A DNA stretch of 21,258 bases. It comes from a virus. The notes below the pieces were generated by a model, which saw only the letters and a program-made list of their open reading frames with translations, was not told where the DNA came from and did not search any database. The stretch lies in the IMG/VR virus record IMGVR_UViG_3300042544_000107, positions 1-21,258 of that record. The stretch is one strand, 5' to 3'. Within the stretch, counting starts at the first letter, position 1; every line of letters starts with the position of its first letter. The translations under genes were made by a program, and so were the position numbers. Positions 8,401 to 15,830 of this stretch are shown one piece after another.

Positions 8401-9935
8401 AAATTTCTTATGAAGAAGCAGATGCGGAAAACAAAAGTTCTTACTTAGTTTTACCATTCTTTAATAAACCTGGTGCTCAAGCATTTGTTTACAAAATGAA
8501 CACTAGCCAATTAAACTTTTTAACTAACGGACCTTCACCTAACTGGTTAGGTCAAGTTGCTTTAAACACAGCAGTTCAAAAGTTTCCAAACCTTGAAACC
8601 CAAATTAAAGGTGCTGTTGGTGAAAAACTTTACAACCAATTAATATTTGGTGGTGTACCACGTGGTATGATTCCTGCTGCTAAAGATAGCGAAGGTTCTA
8701 CCGCAACACAAGCATTAACATCAGCAGTTTCAGGTGTCATTGAACAGGTATTTGTTGCTGGTTCTCTGAAGGCTCTTATTGAATATGTTGGTTTTGGTTT
8801 ACAGGTTAAATTTGATAAAGACAAAGTTGTATTTCGTAAAGACGCTGTAGCAACAACTCTTTGGTCAATGCACAATGCTAGACGTATGCAATGGGAACTT
8901 AATAACCCTGATGGTCCAGAACCAGATATTAATGAATCTATTGATTTAACTTTAAATCTTATGCTTTCAAGACTTCTTCGTAAAATATTTAGTCCTCTTG
9001 GTGTTACTGACCAACCAACATCAATTATTTACCGTGACGAATTTGACCGTATGGAATTAAATTACGTTAACAACCCACAGTTGTTAGCAGATAGACCAGG
9101 TGTTGCACCTTATCAAGCAGCACTTCAAGATTTTATTATAATGTACGGTGAGGAAGCAGTTCGCAATCTTATCACTGGCACTAAGTATAAAACAAGTATT
9201 GCACCTGAACAAGTTGCTGCAGGTAGATTGAAGTCTTATGATTGGCTTCAAGATTGGGCTGGTCAAAACCCTGAGATACGTGTACCTGTTGTTGGTATGG
9301 TTTTAAACCCTGTTGTTCCTGGTGATTATTCTCCTGCTGCTAGTGCTAATCTTAAAATTAGTACCATTGGTGGTGTACCAATATTTGAAGGTAATAAAAC
9401 TTTTGCTGAACGTGAAGCAGACGCTAAGATTGAAGATGGTTGGCGTGAGTATGACCGCATCACTAAAGAACGTGATGCCTACCTTGCTGGTCGCCCAAGT
9501 AAGTCTTTAACTGCTAATTCTAATTCTGATGTTCGTGCTTGGTATCGTGACCAACTTTACAATGATGCTGATGGTTTGGCTGTTCGTAATCCTCAGTGGG
9601 TTGAAACTTTTGGTAACACTTCAGATACTTTTACTGAAGGTTTAAATCTTATTAATGTTGCTTTAAGTAATGAGAAGTTTATTAATGATATTAGTAAGAG
9701 TGCCCCTGAGCAATCTTTGTGGGATACTGTAAGAGTTTGGCGTGATGGTAGAGATTCTATTTTTACAGAGTGGAATTTGTTACCTGCTAATAGTCCTAGA
9801 CGTAAACAAATTCGTTTACAGTATGAGGCTTTCATTTTTGATTTAGCGCAAAGTAACACTTATTTTGCTGATTTTGCTAACAGGTACCTTGTTGGGGACC
9901 CTATGGCTGACATTAAAGAAATACTTGGAGAATAA
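5439..9935 (+). CDS. Very large (1498 aa) virion protein, candidate internal/ejection protein
   Basis: The start is GTG at 5439, preceded by GAAGGAG at 5421-5427. An in-frame TAA at 5430-5432 rules out any earlier start, and the next Met is far inside. The protein is mostly helical and soluble, with no signal peptide. Notable parts are an N-terminal Gly/Ala/Val-rich amphipathic stretch (about 1-60), an aromatic-rich segment near residue 875-885 (NPYGRYYGNQ), a hydrophobic/aromatic block at about 945-980 (FLLGFPNAMFNSVKFW), and another mildly hydrophobic segment near 1100-1120 (FVAGSLKALIEYVGFG). Size and helix content are comparable to T7 gp16 (about 1318 aa), which enters the host envelope with DNA, but I see no transglycosylase or polymerase signature. 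It is coupled to the next gene by a TAATG overlap. The virion role is inferred from context. Confidence 0.85.
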   Translation: MGALTDFLTSNRIGAAIGNVLTKNVAPRVADVFNSPLGSIIKGADKAIETVVRDPVGAVNLGAAYAQRKEFDKVKQAYKATDRISYGEATAYNLAQTFKGFNSLTNPAIKAAGGQQALDKAYELMPLLNPNYDVMDEKQRQAAQDSPYYQILTGLTDIGLEYLTSAGTGLVFKGLRKASELTRAPLTAETIKALETDAFKGVNDITTQLNNGANVDDIIPSNGISVHILDMYKKNDPLELLSNPVVARSSNPRLLSQLGAATKSIDEARDIILADLGSVAAANRLSPSLKDSITLSKQPVDLQKGNELTPNNRLNPDNIVDGAEGDQLRNVLDDIIARNPNLTNEWKDWYGKVSIGAGNVSWAPSKFSFVEQLNKAKTSLKTERLLGRGSKQINETIIGGGEFRPFRVLTLATTRLRPRGYIELTGLRPMDSVEEISAMLQMSPTLRKAKYADFRANAIRTWLAAPADEARRAAVLKQIERDAVKTIANDIAEKIGLKVDDIDIDTPMQNVINKRDGIREKIKNTQNGIVTKEADGAEVTAVDENIKVKLASSIPMLDMRIMENNLESLLRSSISLKSFTSKIGSLPIAGDAFERAFSAAVLIRPGYIPKNSMFEPFVRILGRMHDATLPQIYGKEKFATRVLDSDTGEYSFKQLDIMGEDVIGGGALRQEIDPSLTLANVTQPGVYERTARKSFTTTPVNPNFTTVNPRLIKKYWGEYSQQIQVMKNDPIIGRVMSGLSDDDIVKYMVRDLEQRGNFSDFYRLASEKAMSKKDKTPDLSTNGAYELLDESKTVINNLIPDKAIQKKIIDDREIFKAKKAEELLKGKNVPTLDISLDALPGMDSFFSSTANLYQKGINKGFRAIAKPESALFRNPYGRYYGNQAVKLMVENAQRNGIEITSDMWQNRIRPIAQEYALKQVEDTFYAIRRMNNVQYYSRFLLGFPNAMFNSVKFWVKAGFANPYNFALLEQIRTSPWAVGMVVDEDGNKISYEEADAENKSSYLVLPFFNKPGAQAFVYKMNTSQLNFLTNGPSPNWLGQVALNTAVQKFPNLETQIKGAVGEKLYNQLIFGGVPRGMIPAAKDSEGSTATQALTSAVSGVIEQVFVAGSLKALIEYVGFGLQVKFDKDKVVFRKDAVATTLWSMHNARRMQWELNNPDGPEPDINESIDLTLNLMLSRLLRKIFSPLGVTDQPTSIIYRDEFDRMELNYVNNPQLLADRPGVAPYQAALQDFIIMYGEEAVRNLITGTKYKTSIAPEQVAAGRLKSYDWLQDWAGQNPEIRVPVVGMVLNPVVPGDYSPAASANLKISTIGGVPIFEGNKTFAEREADAKIEDGWREYDRITKERDAYLAGRPSKSLTANSNSDVRAWYRDQLYNDADGLAVRNPQWVETFGNTSDTFTEGLNLINVALSNEKFINDISKSAPEQSLWDTVRVWRDGRDSIFTEWNLLPANSPRRKQIRLQYEAFIFDLAQSNTYFADFANRYLVGDPMADIKEILGE

Positions 9936-11017
9936 TGGCTATTAGAAAAGACCCTAAACCAGGTTTACCTGCGCCTAGAGTAACTGGTTCTACCGGACCT
10001 ACTGGTCCTGTTCAAGGACCTATTAACCCTAAAGGTTCTGCTACTGGTAGCACAGGTTCTAAAGATAAAAAACCTTCAGATTTTATTGCTGGTGATGGTG
10101 GTGTTTATGGTACAAAACTTGACCCAATGGCACCTGTTACTATTAGTGGTAAAAAGTTTGCATCTGGTACAGAAGCAGCCAATTATTTAATCCAATTAAA
10201 ATACACTGGTCAAATTGCTGAATACAATCGTATTTCTAATTTACTTAATGCAGCATACGGTAAAAAGGGTAACAGTCAAAGTAATTTTGAATCCGCTCTT
10301 GCTAAAGCACAACGTGCAGGTGTTGACTTTGATGTTATTCTTGCTACTGATGCTTTAAACAATCCTGATATTGCTGCTAATGCACAATCATTAGCAAACA
10401 TTGTTCGCAGTGTTCAACGCACAGCAACCAAATATGGTATTAGTTTATCTGACGCTGAAACCAAAAACCTTGCTGCACAATCTATTCAACAAGGTTGGGA
10501 TGCTGCAACTCTTGGTGAAGAAGTTGCACGTAAAGGCCGTGTTGCTGGTACAAGTGGTGAGTCCGCTAAAGCCATTGATGATTTACGTGAATACGCTAAC
10601 GCTTACGGTATCAAATATAATGATGAATGGTATGCTAACGCAACTAAGGCTGTTCTTGAAGGTCGTGAAAGTTTAGAGACTTTCCAAAACACTATTCGTG
10701 ATGTTGCTAAATCTCGTTACAGTGGGTTTGCTTCTCAGATTGATGCAGGTTTGACAACTAAACAGGCTGCTTCTCCTTACATTCAATCTATGGCTTCCAT
10801 TCTTGAACTTGACCCTAATGCTGTTAACCTTGATGACCCTACTATTTCTAAGGCTTTGACTGGTGTTAATGACCAGGGTGCACCTACTGTTATGCCGTTG
10901 TGGCAATTTGAACGTGATTTGAAAAAAGATACTCGTTGGCGTTATACAAAGAATGCTCAAGATGAACTTCTTGGTACCGGTATGCAAGTTTTGAGAGACT
11001 TAGGATTTGAGGCGTAA
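9935..11017 (+). CDS. Putative structural/internal virion protein (360 aa)
   Basis: The ATG overlaps the preceding stop (TAATG), so translation is likely coupled. Residues 1-55 are low-complexity and contain a very short collagen-like run (GSTGPTGP). The rest is mainly helical, Ala-rich and soluble. The C-terminal third (SRYSGFASQIDAGLTTKQ, then ASPYIQ and a DDPTISKAL segment ending near PLWQFERDLKKD) resembles, from memory, a domain recurring in structural proteins of actinobacterial phages. No catalytic motif is visible. Together with the 1498-aa and 362-aa neighbours it forms a tightly linked group between portal and scaffold, which I read as a possible internal-protein set. The exact role is unknown. 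Confidence 0.75.
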   Translation: MAIRKDPKPGLPAPRVTGSTGPTGPVQGPINPKGSATGSTGSKDKKPSDFIAGDGGVYGTKLDPMAPVTISGKKFASGTEAANYLIQLKYTGQIAEYNRISNLLNAAYGKKGNSQSNFESALAKAQRAGVDFDVILATDALNNPDIAANAQSLANIVRSVQRTATKYGISLSDAETKNLAAQSIQQGWDAATLGEEVARKGRVAGTSGESAKAIDDLREYANAYGIKYNDEWYANATKAVLEGRESLETFQNTIRDVAKSRYSGFASQIDAGLTTKQAASPYIQSMASILELDPNAVNLDDPTISKALTGVNDQGAPTVMPLWQFERDLKKDTRWRYTKNAQDELLGTGMQVLRDLGFEA

Positions 11018-12105
11018 TGGCAACTGCTGAAGAGATTCGTAATGCTGCACGTGCTAAAGCAGGTATGGCTGAAGCACAAGCCAATGCTGCTAAAACTTCT
11101 GCAGCCAATGCTGCTGCCGCTAAGGCTAAGGCTAAGGCTGCCGCTGATGCTGCTAAGGCTAAAACTAAAGCAGAACTTGCTGCACAATCTGCTAAAGATA
11201 AAGCCACTGCTGATGCCGCTGCTGCGGCTGAGGCTGAAAGACTTCGTAACAGATTAGTTATTGATGATACTGAAGACCGTTTAGACTCTATTGCATACTT
11301 GCAAGACTTGTTTGCACAATACGGTCTTGGTTCTTTGGCTAACACTATTGTTGATTTAAAACAACAAGGTTTAACTGACCGTGTTGTTTCCATTAAACTT
11401 AAAGAAACCCCAGAATTTAAACAACGTTTCATTGGTAATGAGAACCGCCGTAAGGCTGGTTTGCAACCTTTAACACCTGCTGAGTATCTTTCTGCTGAAG
11501 CATCATACAAAAAGGTTATGCGTGACTCACAACTGCCTTCAGGTTTCTATGACCAACCTGATGATTTTGCTAAATTCCTTGGTAATGATGTTTCACCATC
11601 AGAACTACAATCACGTGTTGAAATAGCAAACCAATCCATTCAGAACGCTGACCCGTTCTACACTGACTCTCTACGTAAACTTTACGGTTTACAATCAGGG
11701 GATATGTTGGCTTATGCCCTTGACCCTGAACGTGCACTACCGTTCATCACACGTCAACAGAAGGCTGCACAGTTTGGTGCAGAAGCAGCACGCCAAGGAT
11801 TACAAGTAACAACACCTATGGCTGAAACTTACACAGGTCAACTTGGTGTTACACAAGAACAAGCCCGTCAAGGTTTTGAACAAGTGGCACAAGTGTTACC
11901 TACTGCTGAGAAACTTTCACAAATAACTGCTGGTGCTCAACCTGTTGGTATGGGAGAAGTAACAAGTGCAGTGTTTGGTGGGGCAGGTTCTGCTGAATAC
12001 AAACAAAGAATACAAAAACTTTCTGAACAAGAACAATCAAGATTTGCTGGCCAAGCAGGCATAGGTAGAGGCTCTCTATCACGCGGCACATCAGGCCAGT
12101 ACTAA
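11017..12105 (+). CDS. Putative structural protein with Ala/Lys-rich N-terminal helix (362 aa)
   Basis: The start again overlaps the upstream stop (TAATG). Residues about 5-75 are almost entirely Ala, Lys, Glu and Asp and would form one long helix or coiled coil. The central part has a conserved-looking motif, GFYDQPDDF followed by NDVSPSELQSRV (about residues 176-200). From memory this occurs in uncharacterised actinophage virion-associated proteins. It is followed by LYGLQSGDMLAYALDPERAL and a Gln/Ala-rich helical C-terminus ending in a Gly/Ser/Arg tail. There is no enzyme motif or signal peptide. A 118-nt gap follows, so this is the end of a coupled block. The function is unknown; it was grouped with the preceding two genes by position. 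Confidence 0.75.
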   Translation: MATAEEIRNAARAKAGMAEAQANAAKTSAANAAAAKAKAKAAADAAKAKTKAELAAQSAKDKATADAAAAAEAERLRNRLVIDDTEDRLDSIAYLQDLFAQYGLGSLANTIVDLKQQGLTDRVVSIKLKETPEFKQRFIGNENRRKAGLQPLTPAEYLSAEASYKKVMRDSQLPSGFYDQPDDFAKFLGNDVSPSELQSRVEIANQSIQNADPFYTDSLRKLYGLQSGDMLAYALDPERALPFITRQQKAAQFGAEAARQGLQVTTPMAETYTGQLGVTQEQARQGFEQVAQVLPTAEKLSQITAGAQPVGMGEVTSAVFGGAGSAEYKQRIQKLSEQEQSRFAGQAGIGRGSLSRGTSGQY

Positions 12106-12223
12106 AACCTACTAGACGCACCGGCATCTAGAAGCGTAACCGAAGCCCGGTAGTACAAGCCAACACAGATTCCCCTGTTTGTGTATGTGGTGTACGACAA
12201 CTTAATGAAAGGGAGTGGCTGCA
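12106..12223 (+). other. Gap before the scaffold gene with weak hairpins
   Basis: This is one of the longest gene-free gaps in the window after the leader. It contains a short interrupted inverted repeat (CTAGA at 12112-12116 with TCTAG at 12127-12131, with an inner GC/GC pair) but no T-run, so it does not look like a terminator. AAAGGGAG at 12208-12215 is the ribosome binding site of the scaffold gene. No convincing promoter boxes were found, although this would be a sensible place for a promoter driving the abundantly needed scaffold and capsid proteins. Confidence 0.4.
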
Positions 12224-12682
12224 ATGGCCAACCAATACGAATACGAAGACGAAACAGAAGAACAAGATAACGGCCCAGCCGAACTTCGCAAGGCGTTAAA
12301 GAAAGCACAAAAAGAACGTGAAGCCATTGAGGCTGAACTATCCAAACTGCGTTCCGATATGCGTTCTCGTTCCGTTAAAGATGTATTGGCCGCAAAAGGT
12401 GTATCAGATAAATTAGCGAAACTTATTCCTAGTGATGTTGACACACCTGAACAGATTGATGCTTGGTTAAACGAATACAGTGATGTATTCGGTATTCAAC
12501 CAGTTGAACCTGTTCAACCGTCCGTAGATGAAGAAACCGTAAGAGATAATCAACGTATCAACAATGTGACTTCAACAGCACAGAACCCTTCAGGTGAGCA
12601 ATCACAGCACCAAAAGGTTATGGCTGCGAAGACCAAAGATGAACTTGACCAACTTCTTTTCGGTCAATCACTTGGGCGTTAA
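12224..12682 (+). CDS. Capsid scaffolding protein
   Basis: This 152-aa acidic, helical protein lies directly before the major capsid gene, the classic scaffold position. The N-terminus is very acidic (YEYEDETEEQD), followed by a heptad-like coiled coil at about 18-50 (ELRKALKKAQKEREAIEAEL), then a segment around KLIPSDVDTPEQIDAWL, a Pro/Val/Gln linker and a small basic-acidic C-terminal helix ending in FGQSLGR, the likely capsid-binding end. I chose ATG 12224 because AAAGGGAG at 12208-12215 lies 8 nt upstream. The GTG at 12215, also in frame, overlaps that ribosome binding site. The role is temporary assembly of the prohead shell. The assignment rests on composition and location and is fairly secure. 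Confidence 0.85.
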   Translation: MANQYEYEDETEEQDNGPAELRKALKKAQKEREAIEAELSKLRSDMRSRSVKDVLAAKGVSDKLAKLIPSDVDTPEQIDAWLNEYSDVFGIQPVEPVQPSVDEETVRDNQRINNVTSTAQNPSGEQSQHQKVMAAKTKDELDQLLFGQSLGR

Positions 12683-12720
12683 ACCGCAACTACTATCAAC
12701 CTTGAAAGAGGTGAACTAAA

Positions 12721-13671
12721 TTGGCCGAAAATTATACAAGCACTAGCACCGCGTCCCTTGGAACTTCCTTGGTACAAACCGCTTATGACCGCTATGTAGA
12801 ATTTGCGCTTCGTGCAATGCCGCTTATCCGCGATGTTGCAGACAAGAAGCCAACCCAACAGGCTATGCCAGGTTCATCTGTCGTATTCCAGTTATACACT
12901 GATTTATCGGCAGTAACCGGCACTTTGACTGAAACAACTGACCCAGATTCAGTTGCCTTGGGTAATACAAGCAGCGTAACCGTAACTCTTAACGAATACG
13001 GTAATGCTGCAATCGCAACACGCAAGTTAGAACTGTTCTCGTTGTCTGATGTTGACCCAGCAATTGCTGACATCATCGCATTCAATATGGCAGATTCTAT
13101 TGACGGTTTTGCACAAACAGTGCTACGTCAAGGCTCAAACGTTATTTACTCAGGTGGTGGGTCAACAACTACTGGTGTTACCGGTGGTTCAAATTCACAA
13201 ATCACTTCAGCAAATGTTCGTAGAGCCATTGCTAAGTTGCGTACCAACAAAGCAGTTCCCCGTATGGGCGAATTGTACTGGGTTGGTATACATCCTGAAG
13301 TTTCACACGATTTACGTGCTGAAACAGGCGCAGGCGGATGGCGCGAAGCACACGTTTACAACGAATCAGGTGCTGGCAATCTTTGGCCAGGCTCAATCGG
13401 TGTTTACGAAGGTGCAATGTTCGTAGAATCACCACGTTTGTACAATGCTACAGACGGTGGTTCAAGCGCACGTGTATTCCGTACACTTGTTTGTGGTAAG
13501 CAAGCATTGGCTGAAGCCGTTGCTGAAGAGCCACACGTAGTGATTGGTCCTGTGACCGATAAGTTAATGCGTTTCCGTCCAATCGGATGGTACGGCGTTC
13601 TTGGATTCTCTCGCTACCGCGAAGCATCCCTGTTCCGCATTGAGTCAACCTCAAGCATCAACAACTCCTAA
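12721..13671 (+). CDS. Major capsid protein, N4-gp56-like (HK97 fold)
   Basis: This 316-aa protein is the main head shell subunit. Features match the N4-gp56 capsid family as I know it: an early YxxxxxxALRAMPLIRDVADKK segment (about 22-43), a TxTLTETTDPD and NEYGNAAIATRKLEL region (about 67-105) and a conserved block at about 187-235, with IHPEVSHDLRAE, a Gly/Trp stretch and GSIGVYEGAMFVESPRL. The start is TTG at 12721: AAAGAGGTG at 12705-12713 is well spaced, an in-frame TGA at 12712-12714 excludes earlier starts, and the next Met is residue 33. Scaffold upstream and a strong terminator downstream fit a highly expressed gene. Confidence 0.92.
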   Translation: MAENYTSTSTASLGTSLVQTAYDRYVEFALRAMPLIRDVADKKPTQQAMPGSSVVFQLYTDLSAVTGTLTETTDPDSVALGNTSSVTVTLNEYGNAAIATRKLELFSLSDVDPAIADIIAFNMADSIDGFAQTVLRQGSNVIYSGGGSTTTGVTGGSNSQITSANVRRAIAKLRTNKAVPRMGELYWVGIHPEVSHDLRAETGAGGWREAHVYNESGAGNLWPGSIGVYEGAMFVESPRLYNATDGGSSARVFRTLVCGKQALAEAVAEEPHVVIGPVTDKLMRFRPIGWYGVLGFSRYREASLFRIESTSSINNS

Positions 13672-13686
13672 TTCGTTAGGAACAAT

Positions 13687-13722
13687 TGTGACCCCCGCTT
13701 TCGGGTGGGGGTTACACCTTTT
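13687..13722 (+). terminator. Intrinsic terminator after the capsid gene
   Basis: A 12-bp stem (13687-13698 with 13705-13716, including five consecutive C-G pairs and two G-U pairs) carries a 6-nt loop (TTTCGG) and is followed by CC and four thymines (13719-13722). The hairpin is strong but the T-tract is short, so partial read-through into the tail genes is likely. That arrangement commonly keeps capsid mRNA abundant relative to downstream genes. The ribosome binding site of the next gene begins immediately after it. Confidence 0.75.
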
Positions 13723-13732
13723 AAGGAGAACA

Positions 13733-13993
13733 ATGGCATATTACTTTTTACCACCTACTGTTGCTGAAGGTCCTGCCGGTGGTGGCGCATTGTTTTATAG
13801 ATATAAGTTAACTAGGGCTAATAGTGTTTTACAAAGAACTGACGGTTCTTATTATAGTGTTCGTACACCAAGCGTTGATGAAACACAATCCGCTTTGTAC
13901 TACTATCCAGGTGGACACAAGAATTTGATTTCTGAAAGTGAACGTACAAGTTTAATTGCTGCCGGTTACGGCGCTTACATAATAGAGGAATAG
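13733..13993 (+). CDS. Small protein, possible head-tail or fibre accessory (86 aa)
   Basis: The start chosen is ATG 13733 after AAGGAG at 13723-13728. The open frame extends upstream through the capsid 3' end and terminator to 13601, but that part cannot be translated sensibly. The product begins MAYYFLPPTVAEGP, is rich in Tyr and small residues, contains a basic YRYKLTRAN segment and ends YGAYIIEE; it is probably a small beta protein. Proteins of this kind are frequent beside capsid and tail genes, but I cannot name a family. The stop TAG abuts the ATG of the next gene, implying coupling. Confidence 0.7.
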   Translation: MAYYFLPPTVAEGPAGGGALFYRYKLTRANSVLQRTDGSYYSVRTPSVDETQSALYYYPGGHKNLISESERTSLIAAGYGAYIIEE

Positions 13994-14340
13994 ATGACAC
14001 CAGGTAGATATAATATGAAAGTGTATCAAGGCTCAACTTTTAGTCTTGCACCTCAATGGAAAATTGATGGTGAATATGTTGATGTTACCGGTTACACTGC
14101 CGCTATGGATGTTAAGAACTCTCCTACTTCCGAAACAACTATTGTTGTTTTGTCAACAGATAATGGTCGTATCACTGTTGGTACAACTAACGGTAAATTT
14201 ACTTTAAGTCTTTCTGCTGCTACAACTACTGGTTTGGCTGCAGGTCAATACGTTTATGATTTGGAAGTTACTTCTCCTGGTGGTGTTGTTACTCGTTTGC
14301 TTGAGGGTGGCTTTACTGTTTATGAAGGGGTTACTTCTTA

Positions 14341-14341
<1 letters not shown>
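13994..14341 (+). CDS. Ig-like beta-sandwich tail-associated protein (115 aa)
   Basis: The protein opens with [20 protein letters not shown], then [19 protein letters not shown], a strand-rich middle, and [20 protein letters not shown] followed by [12 protein letters not shown]. This succession (input strand, D-L-T-G-Y-type turn, L-S-A-A-T, G-x-Y-x-Y-D-L and L-x-G-x-x-x-V) is a recurring phage pattern, seen next to fibre and baseplate genes and in BppU-N-like domains. It forms a compact beta sandwich of about 110 residues and probably connects or decorates tail fibres. It lies directly upstream of the collagen-like fibre, and its TAA overlaps that gene's ATG. The fold is fairly clear; the exact role is inferred. 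Confidence 0.7.
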
Positions 14342-15189
<848 letters not shown>

Positions 15190-15191
15190 TT

Positions 15192-15830
15192 ATGCCGAAA
15201 CCTATGTATGTTTGGTCTGGTTCTGCGTGGGTGAGTGTTGCTTCTGAGGTTGAGTCTTTGGCTGGTTATGCCACACAATCTTATGCTGCTGCTCAACCTG
15301 GTATGAAAATGATTGTACCAACATCTATTACTGTTGGTAGCGGTTCAGGTTCTGTTGATACTAATGGTGCTGTTACATTTTCTGCTGCTTCAACAGTTTC
15401 TATTAATGGATGTTTTTCAAGCACTTACGATAATTATCAAATTATTGTAACTAATTTAACAAACTCTACTAATTCAAACATTCAATTTAGAATGAGAGTT
15501 GCTGGGGTAGATGCCTCTGGTTCTGCTACTTATAAGTATCAAGGTTTTTATTCAGATGGTGGCACATTAGGAAACGAATCTTACAGCACAACTCAATGGG
15601 GATTAGGTATTGCAAATACAACTCCAACTGGAATGATTGACTTTAGTTTGTATGAACCATTTTTAGCGCGTGCAACTAAAATGAAATCTATGGCTTGGGA
15701 TGCGCCTGCTGAGCAAACATTGGTTTATACAGGTACTCACACTCCTGCTACTTCTTATGATGGTTTTACAACTTTGAACAACTCTGGTACGATAACTGGC
15801 ACTATTAGAATTTACGGATACAAAAACTAA
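15192..15830 (+). CDS. Tail fibre / receptor-binding-type protein, paralogue 1
   Basis: This 212-aa protein has a short N-terminal part with KPMYVWSGSAWVSV (a Y-x-W-x-G-x-x-W adhesion/attachment type of motif common at fibre N-termini) and a C-terminal domain from about residue 41 to the end, beta-rich and full of Ser, Thr, Gly and Asn. That domain begins IVPTSITVGSGSG, continues GAVTFSAASTVSINGCFSST, and ends TITGTIRIYGYKN. It is shared with the next two genes (15830 and 16832), which makes this one of a triplicate set. The start follows the collagen gene by two bases. The function is inferred: the domain could be a host-binding tip or a decoration protein. No enzyme motif is visible. Confidence 0.8.
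   Translation: MPKPMYVWSGSAWVSVASEVESLAGYATQSYAAAQPGMKMIVPTSITVGSGSGSVDTNGAVTFSAASTVSINGCFSSTYDNYQIIVTNLTNSTNSNIQFRMRVAGVDASGSATYKYQGFYSDGGTLGNESYSTTQWGLGIANTTPTGMIDFSLYEPFLARATKMKSMAWDAPAEQTLVYTGTHTPATSYDGFTTLNNSGTITGTIRIYGYKN
15750..15769 (+). repeat. 20-nt direct repeat, copy A
   Basis: The 20 bases ACTTCTTATGATGGTTTTAC are identical at 16739-16758. Both copies sit at the same place in paralogous domains, coding TSYDGFT about 20-25 residues before the gene end. This indicates domain duplication or gene conversion between the two fibre genes. Confidence 0.85.

Noticed and set aside
5439-9935. N4-like virion RNA polymerase
   Set aside because: The size and the gp56-like capsid invited the idea, but I could not find the conserved T7-type polymerase motifs in order; left as unknown.
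10890-11510. 206-codon minus-strand open frame
   Set aside because: It is opposite the Ala/Lys-rich helix of a well-supported gene; Ala/Lys codons rarely give stops on the other strand. It has no independent evidence.
12106-12160. Terminator after the 362-aa gene
   Set aside because: The inverted repeat is short and interrupted, and no T-run follows.
12215-12223. GTG start for the scaffold gene
   Set aside because: The GTG overlaps the ribosome binding site; ATG 12224 has correct spacing.
13601-13732. Upstream start for the 86-aa gene
   Set aside because: The extension lies within the capsid gene and terminator in another frame and has no ribosome binding site; ATG 13733 does.
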